A stretch of 64,000 bases of DNA, taken from the NCBI RefSeq assembly GCF_005280205.1, contig NZ_SUND01000003.1, positions 62,001 through 126,000 of the forward strand, written 5' to 3'. The position numbers were made by a program, and so were the translations under genes. The notes under the pieces are model-generated. The model had not been told where the DNA came from. It did no database searches and saw only the letters and a program-made list of their open reading frames with translations. Of this stretch, positions 59,643 to 64,000 are shown piece after piece (position 1 is the stretch's first letter; every line of letters starts with the position of its first letter). Source of the stretch: Bacillus yapensis (lineage in GTDB: Bacteria > Bacillota > Bacilli > Bacillales > Cytobacillaceae).

Positions 59643-60032
59643 TTAGTTTGGTATTAGTTGAATGATCGTTTCAATAAGCACAGATAAAATCGGAATCGCC
59701 ATCGCTAGTATTAAAACTTTTCCTGCCAATTCAATCTTCGAAGCAATCGCACCTTGTCCAGCATCCTTTGTAATTTGAGCTGCAAATTCAGCAATGTAGG
59801 CAATGCCAATAATTTTCAAAATCGTTTCCACATATATGATATTCACCTTGGCATTGACCGCTATCACCTCAAGCATATGAATAATCGCGTAGATTTGATC
59901 AATTAAAAATAAGAAGATCGAGCATCCGACAAAAACAATAAGTAAAAATGCAAAATTGGGCTTCTGTTCTTTTACAATTAATGCTAAGAATGTAGAGATA
60001 AGAGCTACTCCTACAATTTGGATGATTTCAAT
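59643..60032 (-). CDS. spoIIIAD: Stage III sporulation protein AD, with probable ATT start codon
   Basis: About 129 residues with four membrane helices. The region upstream of the first in-frame ATG (59876) continues the conserved family sequence: IEIIQIVGVALISTFLALIVKEQKPNFAFLLIVFVGCSIFLFLIDQIYAIIHMLE. In this frame there is no ATG, GTG or TTG in the proper place. The triplet 8 nt after AGGGAGGG is ATT (60032-60030), coding the position where relatives begin MEIIQIVG. The next TTG is in another frame and meets a stop at once. A conventional ORF caller would report only a 77-residue fragment. Confidence 0.85.
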   Translation of the reverse strand: MEIIQIVGVALISTFLALIVKEQKPNFAFLLIVFVGCSIFLFLIDQIYAIIHMLEVIAVNAKVNIIYVETILKIIGIAYIAEFAAQITKDAGQGAIASKIELAGKVLILAMAIPILSVLIETIIQLIPN

Positions 60033-60046
60033 CTCTGAGCCCTCCC

Positions 60047-60253
60047 TTACCCTTGGAAAAGAAACACGGATTTAATTTTTTGGAATAATTCATCAACAAT
60101 CGATGCGACCATAAACAAGATATAAATAAATCCAAACAGTGTAACCCACTGGGCATATTCCTTTTTTCCAACTTGGTCAAGTATTGTGTGCAAGAACGCT
60201 ACGACAATCCCTACTCCAGCAATTTTAAAGATAATATCTACTTCTAAACCCAT
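60047..60253 (-). CDS. spoIIIAC: Stage III sporulation protein AC
   Basis: This 68-residue protein has two membrane helices (IIFKIAGVGIVVAFLHTIL; WVTLFGFIYILFMVASIV) linked by DQVGKKEYAQ, identical in layout and length to B. subtilis SpoIIIAC. ATG 60253 follows GGGAGG. Confidence 0.95.
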   Translation of the reverse strand: MGLEVDIIFKIAGVGIVVAFLHTILDQVGKKEYAQWVTLFGFIYILFMVASIVDELFQKIKSVFLFQG

Positions 60254-60325
60254 GTCTTTTCCTCCCTAAGTACAAATAAGGTCCCAGTTAAGTACACTGC
60301 ACTATGCTTAAAGTTGGACTAAGGA

Positions 60326-60841
60326 TTACATCAATAAAATGACAACCAATAGTCCTGATAAAAACCCTAAGCTTTTCACTAGCTTTTCGTATTTTGCTTG
60401 CCTGTCAAATGCATCTGCTTCTTCACGTTCTAGATGGGTTAACGTTAATTGAATTTGCTTTTGCTGGGACACTCGGTCATGTCTCCCAAGGGTTTCTCCA
60501 AATTGCTTCATAATTTCAAACTCTCCTTGCTTAAAAGCCGTTTGCTTCCAAACCTCAGTCAAGCTTTCCTCCCACGCATCCTTAACAGTTGTTTCAGAAT
60601 GTGTCAGTTTTTTGGCAAATGATTCAAAAAATATAGATAATGGCTTTGACATTTGGGCAGCTAATCTTCTTGATGCTTCATGCAAAGGAGTATGTCCGTA
60701 CATAATCTCTGCCTCTAAAGACTGAAGAGCGGATTTTAGCAGACGTAACTGTCTTGGCCTCTCGTTAAAATGCTTAGCAGCTTCAAAGCCCGTCCATGTT
60801 GTGGCAAGAATAATCAGTATCGCCCCGATAATCTTTATCAT
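60326..60841 (-). CDS. spoIIIAB: Stage III sporulation protein AB
   Basis: A 171-residue protein with an N-terminal helix (IIGAILIILATTWTGFEAAKHF), a long helical body (RPRQLRLLKSALQSLEAEIMYGHTPLHEASRRLA) and a C-terminal helix (LGFLSGLLVVILLM). The body resembles a GspF-type fold. Its start abuts the spoIIIAA stop (TAAATG). Confidence 0.95.
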   Translation of the reverse strand: MIKIIGAILIILATTWTGFEAAKHFNERPRQLRLLKSALQSLEAEIMYGHTPLHEASRRLAAQMSKPLSIFFESFAKKLTHSETTVKDAWEESLTEVWKQTAFKQGEFEIMKQFGETLGRHDRVSQQKQIQLTLTHLEREEADAFDRQAKYEKLVKSLGFLSGLLVVILLM

Positions 60842-61759
60842 TTAAGTCACACTCACTTTTTCAACAATATCAGAACCATTTCCATCCTTAATTGATGTAA
60901 TGGTCCCTGGTCCTTCAAGTCGACTCAACCCAATATATCTTTGAAAGATTCCCATCTCAATTAACGGTTTTAAAATCGGACGTTTGCTTATCTCTTCAAG
61001 TGAATTTCCATGGGTCGTCATAAATAACTTAATCCCAGCATGAATCGCTTCCATAATCGCATCACAATCTTCTTTCCTACCAATTTCGTCGATCACAAGG
61101 ACATCCGGACTCATAGAACGAATCATCATCATCATTCCTTCCGCTTTCGGACATGCATCTAATACATCAACTCGGGGGCCAAAGGTAAGCTGTGGAATCC
61201 CATGAACACTTCCCGCGATTTCAGAACGTTCATCGACGATTCCAACCTTCTCAGGTAAGAAGCTTGGATTTCCACCTGAAATGATTCGAGCAAAATCTCG
61301 TAAAAGTGTTGTTTTCCCTGTTTGCGGTGGGCCAATGATCATCGTATGTAGCCAACCATTTTCATATATATAGGGAGTAAGCTTTTCTGCTATCCCGATC
61401 TTTTCCCTGGCAATTCGGATATTAAAGGAAGAAACATCCCTAATCGCTTTAACTGCACCTTGTTCAAGGATCACTTTTCCTGCAAGTCCAATTCGATGTC
61501 CCCCGGAAATCGTGACATACCCTCTTCTTAATTCCTCCTCCAGCGTGTAAATCGAGAAGTGGCTGATTTTATTCAATAAGTGAATCGCATCGTCTTCCTT
61601 CACGATATACGGCAAAAACCGAGGAGTACCTTTCACGGCCACTTCAATCGGTCTATGAATACGGATTCTAATTTCTTCTACTTCATTCAATAGTAGAGGA
61701 GGGAGCTGTTCCAATTGTTCTACCACTCTGTTTGGCAACATCTTCATTACTTGCTCCAC
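60842..61759 (-). CDS. spoIIIAA: Stage III sporulation protein AA, secretion-type ATPase
   Basis: This 305-residue protein has Walker A IIGPPQTGKTTLLRDFAR, VGIVDERSEIAG and Walker B-like SPDVLVIDEIGRKEDCDAI, related to GspE/VirB11 ATPases. It is expected to power the SpoIIIA complex. The start is GTG 61759 with AGGAGG 8 nt upstream. It is the first gene of the operon, with a sigma-E promoter just upstream. Confidence 0.96.
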   Translation of the reverse strand: MEQVMKMLPNRVVEQLEQLPPLLLNEVEEIRIRIHRPIEVAVKGTPRFLPYIVKEDDAIHLLNKISHFSIYTLEEELRRGYVTISGGHRIGLAGKVILEQGAVKAIRDVSSFNIRIAREKIGIAEKLTPYIYENGWLHTMIIGPPQTGKTTLLRDFARIISGGNPSFLPEKVGIVDERSEIAGSVHGIPQLTFGPRVDVLDACPKAEGMMMMIRSMSPDVLVIDEIGRKEDCDAIMEAIHAGIKLFMTTHGNSLEEISKRPILKPLIEMGIFQRYIGLSRLEGPGTITSIKDGNGSDIVEKVSVT

Positions 61760-61811
61760 TTTGTACGCCTCCTGGATTAATCTCTATCAATTGTGAGAAC
61801 AACCTATTAAA

Positions 61812-61840
61812 AATGTATGCCTGCTTGGACACATTATGAC
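61812..61840 (-). promoter_or_regulatory. Sigma-E promoter of the spoIIIA operon
   Basis: The minus strand reads GTCATAAT (-35, 61840-61833), a 13-nt spacer, then CATACATT (-10, 61819-61812), a good match to the mother-cell sigma-E consensus (ATA...CATACA). Confidence 0.75.
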
Positions 61841-61870
61841 TATGTTCAAAAGAATCACCGTTTTTATTAA

Positions 61871-61907
61871 TGGCTCTTTTCTCAAACTTTGTTGCTTATG
61901 GAGTTAA
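61871..61907. repeat. Half copy (D) of the GGCTCTTTTC element
   Basis: TGGCTCTTTTCTCAAACTTT and the following TGTTGCTTATGGAG match the left 37 bp of copy A at 30699 almost base for base. The right half is missing and a tandem repeat begins at the break. Confidence 0.6.
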
Positions 61908-62046
61908 GGAGAGTTATTTTTTCCTGTCGTCGAAAAGTAAAGGAAAGTTATTTTCTCCTGTCGTCGAAAAAATAAAGGAAAGTTATTTTCTCCTGTCGTC
62001 GAAAAATATAAAGGAAAGTTATTTTCTCCTGTCGTCGAAAAAACTT
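61908..62046. repeat. Tandem repeat, four units of 34-36 bp
   Basis: Units start at 61908, 61942, 61977 and 62013. Each contains GTTATTTT(C/T)TCCTGTCGTCG followed by AAAA; only the A-rich tail differs in length (34, 35, 36 bp, then break). There are no spacers. The short frames that cross it (repeated SYFLLSSK on one strand, RRQEKITFLY on the other) have no ribosome site and simply read the repeat. Confidence 0.9.
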
Positions 62047-62090
62047 GGCTGAATAGAATGTAATAAATGTTTCAAACTGGAGGGAGAAAT

Positions 62091-62765
62091 TTGTATTATT
62101 ATCAGCCGATTTATCGAAAGCCTCCTGATACGACACATCGAAAAAGTGAAATAAAGGTTACGGGGGAAGGTAGGATATCAATCCAGCCAGATACGGCACA
62201 AGTACTTATTGGGGTTGAAACAGAAAACACAGAATTAAGGACGGCCCAAGCAGAGAACGCACAAAAAATTTCCGATATCACCCATGCTTTAATAGATATT
62301 GGGATCCTCGCTGAAAATATTCAAACGGATAACTTTACGATCTTTCCAATGTATGATTTTGTTGATGGAAAGCAAGTCTTTAGAGGATATCGTGTAGACC
62401 ATATGCTCCAAGTTACAGTCTTAGATATAGATAAAGTTGGGCTTGTTGTAGATACGGCCGTTGAACATGGGGCGAATCGTGTATCCAATATTTCTTTTCA
62501 AATCTTAAACTCTTCAAATCTTTACCAAAGAGCTTTGACAATGGCTGTTGAGGATGCCCTTCAAAAAGCAAAAACCATCGCAAATGCATTTAACCTAACA
62601 TTAATACCGACACCAAAGTCAGTGGTAGAAGAAAGAAGATTCCTTGAAACACCCATTCCTTTGCAAAAGACGCAAATGGTCTTGAGTGCTTCGACTGAAA
62701 TTCAACCTGGAAAAGAGGATATAGAAGCAGTCGTAACAGCTGTTTTTTCAACAATGGCCGGGTAG
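62091..62765 (+). CDS. SIMPL domain (DUF541, YggE-like) protein
   Basis: About 224 residues, starting at TTG 62091, 5 nt after GGAGGGAG; the ATG at 62067 has no ribosome site and would put that site inside the gene. Family motifs are IKVTGEGRISIQPDTAQVLIGVETEN near the N-terminus, QTDNFTIFPMYDF, FRGYRVDHMLQVTVLD, VDTAVEHGANRVSNISFQI and a C-terminal EIQPGKEDIEAVVTAVFS. No signal peptide is visible, unlike many relatives. SIMPL proteins have been linked to stress resistance. In B. subtilis yqhV occupies this spot. Confidence 0.82.
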   Translation: MYYYQPIYRKPPDTTHRKSEIKVTGEGRISIQPDTAQVLIGVETENTELRTAQAENAQKISDITHALIDIGILAENIQTDNFTIFPMYDFVDGKQVFRGYRVDHMLQVTVLDIDKVGLVVDTAVEHGANRVSNISFQILNSSNLYQRALTMAVEDALQKAKTIANAFNLTLIPTPKSVVEERRFLETPIPLQKTQMVLSASTEIQPGKEDIEAVVTAVFSTMAG

Positions 62766-62785
62766 AGAATTCCATTTATTCCCTC

Positions 62786-62814
62786 TTGAAGAGACAGTCC
62801 TGACATTATAAAAT
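62786..62814 (+). promoter_or_regulatory. Sigma-A promoter of the candidate small RNA
   Basis: -35 TTGAAG (62786-62791), 17-nt spacer, -10 TAAAAT (62809-62814; TATAAA overlaps at 62807). Transcription should start near 62821. Confidence 0.6.
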
Positions 62815-62820
62815 ACTAGT

Positions 62821-63056
62821 ACAGAGGCTGGGTTGTTCGTTTGGATATGTAGTTTCAACCTATAGTGAGTAATAGGGAATCCTATATGATGAGGAAAGAC
62901 AGCATGCCTTCACTATGTGCAAGGACGCCTGAAAACCTGATTGCGGATGCCCACCTGGTGGAACAGGTTTTGAAACTCCATATTAATTCGACGGCAGCAA
63001 CGGCTTTATCTAACATGAATTTTTCAAGCAACAGTCTTAGGGCTGTTGCTTTTTAT
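62821..63056 (+). ncRNA. Candidate stand-alone small RNA (~235 nt), family not recognised
   Basis: A promoter (62786-62814) and a strong terminator (63027-63055) delimit a ~235-nt transcript. The only open frame (62865-63086, 73 codons) has no convincing ribosome site and ends 30 bases beyond the terminator, so it cannot be fully translated from this transcript. The RNA can fold on itself over a long range: ATATG.AGTTTCA.ACCT (62846-62862) pairs with AGGT..TGAAACT.CATAT (about 62965-62984). Local hairpins AAAACCTG/CAGGTTTT and CCTAT/ATAGG lie within. The rod-like outline recalls 6S RNA but I cannot confirm any family. Confidence 0.5.
63027..63056 (+). terminator. Terminator of the candidate small RNA
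   Basis: An 8-bp perfect stem AGCAACAG (63027-63034) with CTGTTGCT (63043-63050) is followed by TTTTTAT. Confidence 0.85.
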
Positions 63057-63125
63057 ATTGGTTTGAACGAATACATAAGGATTTAAATCTTGCGAACACT
63101 AGAGAGGAAAGGAGTTGGTGGAATC

Positions 63126-63293
63126 GTGGTTAATCCTAATCAAGATAAATTTTTGAAGGAACAAAGGGACTTAAAACAACAATATTTAGGTGGGGCTAGA
63201 GATAATCGGACGGAGAGGACATCTGATCCTGAATATAACAATAAGAATGATACAGATATCTCAGTTGGTGCAACCGGTAGAGAGGTTGAGTAG
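63126..63293 (+). CDS. Small hydrophilic protein of unknown function (55 residues)
   Basis: GTG 63126 lies about 11 nt after AAAGGAG; the longer frame from TTG 63090 has no ribosome site. The product is highly charged, without hydrophobic stretches (KFLKEQRDLKQQYLGG, then DNRTERTSDPEYNNKNDTD), and is probably disordered. Composition and small size are reminiscent of small spore proteins, but I do not recognise the family. It ends at a strong terminator and may be monocistronic. Confidence 0.6.
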   Translation: MVNPNQDKFLKEQRDLKQQYLGGARDNRTERTSDPEYNNKNDTDISVGATGREVE

Positions 63294-63297
63294 GAAT

Positions 63298-63341
63298 AAA
63301 AAAATCCCAAATGGAAATCACTCCATTTGGGATTTTTTTAC
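63298..63341 (+). terminator. Terminator of the 55-residue gene
   Basis: A 14-bp perfect stem AAATCCCAAATGGA (63302-63315) with TCCATTTGGGATTT (63322-63335) is followed by TTTT. Confidence 0.93.
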
Positions 63342-63433
63342 GCTGTCTTGGTATTGATTATTTTTTTCGTAAATGTCCAAAAGCCGACATTTACACCTCT
63401 TACGTGGTTTAGTGCTTCATATTATTTTCGCAC

Positions 63434-63529
63434 GGCACTTTTCGCTGACTTTGAATGTTTTTAAGAAGAAAAATTGCTATCCATATAACCAATTTATTTC
63501 TAGGAGCAAAAATCTTTGCGAAAAGAGCC
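63434..63529. repeat. ~96 bp element with terminal inverted repeats, copy B (downstream of efp)
   Basis: Ends are GGCACTTTTCGC (63434-63445) and GCGAAAAGAGCC (63518-63529), 11 of 12 complementary. The inner border of the right end (AAAGATTTTTGCTCC, read in reverse) resembles copy A after its GGCTCTTTTC. The length is within two bases of copy A. Confidence 0.6.
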
Positions 63530-63536
63530 TTTTATA

Positions 63537-64000
63537 TTATGCACGTGATACGTATGAACCTTCAGCTGTGTTGATGATTAGACGATCACCTTGGTTTACG
63601 AAGAATGGAACTTGAACGATTAAACCAGTTTCAAGTGTAGCAGGCTTTGTACCACCTGAAGCTGTATCACCTTTGATTCCTGGTTCAGTTTCAGTTACTT
63701 CTAGTTCAACTGTGTTTGGTAGTTCAATACCAAGTGTTTCACCTTGGAACATCATGATTTGAACTTCCATATTTTCTCTTAAGTATTTTAATTCATACTC
63801 AATTGCAGTTGCTGGTAATTCGATTTGGTCATAAGACTCGTTGTCCATGAATACGTGTTGATCACCATTTGCATATAGATACTGCATTCTGCGGTTATCA
63901 ATTTGTGCTTTCGCAACTTTTTCACCAGCACGGAAAGTTTTTTCTTGTACAGCACCTGTACGAAGGTTACGAAGCTTAGAGCGTACAAACGCAGCTCCTT
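63537..64000 (-). CDS. efp: Translation elongation factor P, 5' end beyond the window
   Basis: The visible 154 residues begin at [28 protein letters not shown], just after the modified loop of domain I. They continue through domains II and III ([90 protein letters not shown]). EF-P relieves ribosome stalling at polyproline. The frame is open to the right edge, so about 31 N-terminal residues lie outside. Confidence 0.97.
   Translation of the reverse strand, partial: GAAFVRSKLRNLRTGAVQEKTFRAGEKVAKAQIDNRRMQYLYANGDQHVFMDNESYDQIELPATAIEYELKYLRENMEVQIMMFQGETLGIELPNTVELEVTETEPGIKGDTASGGTKPATLETGLIVQVPFFVNQGDRLIINTAEGSYVSRA

Noticed and set aside
59643-59876. 77-residue version of SpoIIIAD starting at ATG 59876
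   Set aside because: It would lack the conserved first half of the protein, and there is no ribosome site before 59876; the upstream frame matches the family.
61908-62046. Possible CRISPR array
   Set aside because: Units are directly adjacent with no unique spacers and no cas genes are present. It is a simple tandem repeat.
61870-62136. Short frames on both strands crossing the tandem repeats (repeated SYFLLSSK and RRQEKITFLY peptides)
   Set aside because: They only translate the non-coding tandem repeat, have no ribosome sites, and occur on both strands alike.
62821-63056. RNase P RNA, because of a GAGGAAAG...CATGC stretch
   Set aside because: The transcript is too short and the later universally conserved RNase P segments are absent.
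62865-63086. Open frame of 73 codons as a protein gene
   Set aside because: No good ribosome site, the stop lies beyond a strong intrinsic terminator, and the region has extensive RNA pairing. A small RNA fits better.

Overview
This window is a chromosomal segment of an aerobic, endospore-forming member of the Bacillaceae (low-GC Firmicute). The evidence is the spoIIIA operon (spoIIIAA to spoIIIAH), spo0A and spoIVB, AGGAGG-type ribosome binding sites, frequent TTG/GTG starts, and a gene order that follows the Bacillus subtilis efp - spoIIIA - accBC - nusB - xseAB - ispA - dxs - yqxC - ahrC - recN - spoIVB - spo0A - yqiK - bkd - yqiW - yqjA...yqjE block. It is not B. subtilis itself: it has a methylmalonyl-CoA mutase operon, a large inserted peptide/D-amino-acid operon, a DUF342 gene next to spo0A, and no folD between nusB and xseA. 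Most genes lie on the minus strand, so transcription runs from high to low coordinates.

Layout from left to right. 1-4.8 kb: a partial tricarballylate-type flavoprotein dehydrogenase, a TerC-family membrane protein, an extra undecaprenyl-diphosphate-synthase-like gene, a lone CheW and a YqjE-like M20 peptidase. 4.9-6.9 kb: an acyl-CoA carboxylase carboxyltransferase and methylmalonyl-CoA epimerase. 7.0-7.7 kb: the 31-residue Prli42 gene and a BsuPI-domain lipoprotein. 7.8-19.9 kb: an eleven-gene operon with a GNAT acyltransferase, M20 deacylase, RpiR regulator, M19 dipeptidase, N-succinylamino-acid-racemase-like enolase, S12 serine hydrolase and a five-part oligopeptide ABC importer; the last gene is frameshifted. 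20.2-27.2 kb: a DUF939 membrane protein, bacilliredoxin BrxB, then mutA-mutB-meaB. 27.4-37.8 kb: the branched-chain keto-acid operon ptb-bcd-buk-lpdV-bkdAA-bkdAB-bkdB behind a textbook sigma-54 promoter, with its activator bkdR. 38-43.3 kb: yqzF, glpQ, a DUF342 gene, spo0A and spoIVB. 43.4-54.5 kb: recN, ahrC, tlyA, dxs, ispA, xseB, xseA, nusB, yqhY, accC and accB. 55-56.4 kb: a membrane chemoreceptor. 56.5-61.8 kb: the spoIIIA operon. 61.8-64 kb: tandem repeats, a SIMPL-domain protein, a probable stand-alone small RNA, a 55-residue hydrophilic protein and the 3' part of efp.

Metabolic logic: the bkd operon turns Val/Leu/Ile into branched acyl-CoAs (precursors of branched fatty acids). Their catabolism to propionyl-CoA would feed the YqjD carboxyltransferase, the epimerase and MutAB/MeaB to give succinyl-CoA. 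Succinyl-CoA is also the acyl donor expected for the inserted D-amino-acid conversion operon.

Main points for a second look: the D-to-L amino-acid/peptide scavenging operon; a promoter-to-terminator small RNA near 62.8 kb; a probable ATT start codon for spoIIIAD; a FapR-like operator over the accBC promoter; a ~97 bp inverted-repeat element family; a tandem 34-36 bp repeat; and the missing folD. All calls come from reading the sequence and recalling families; no database search was run.
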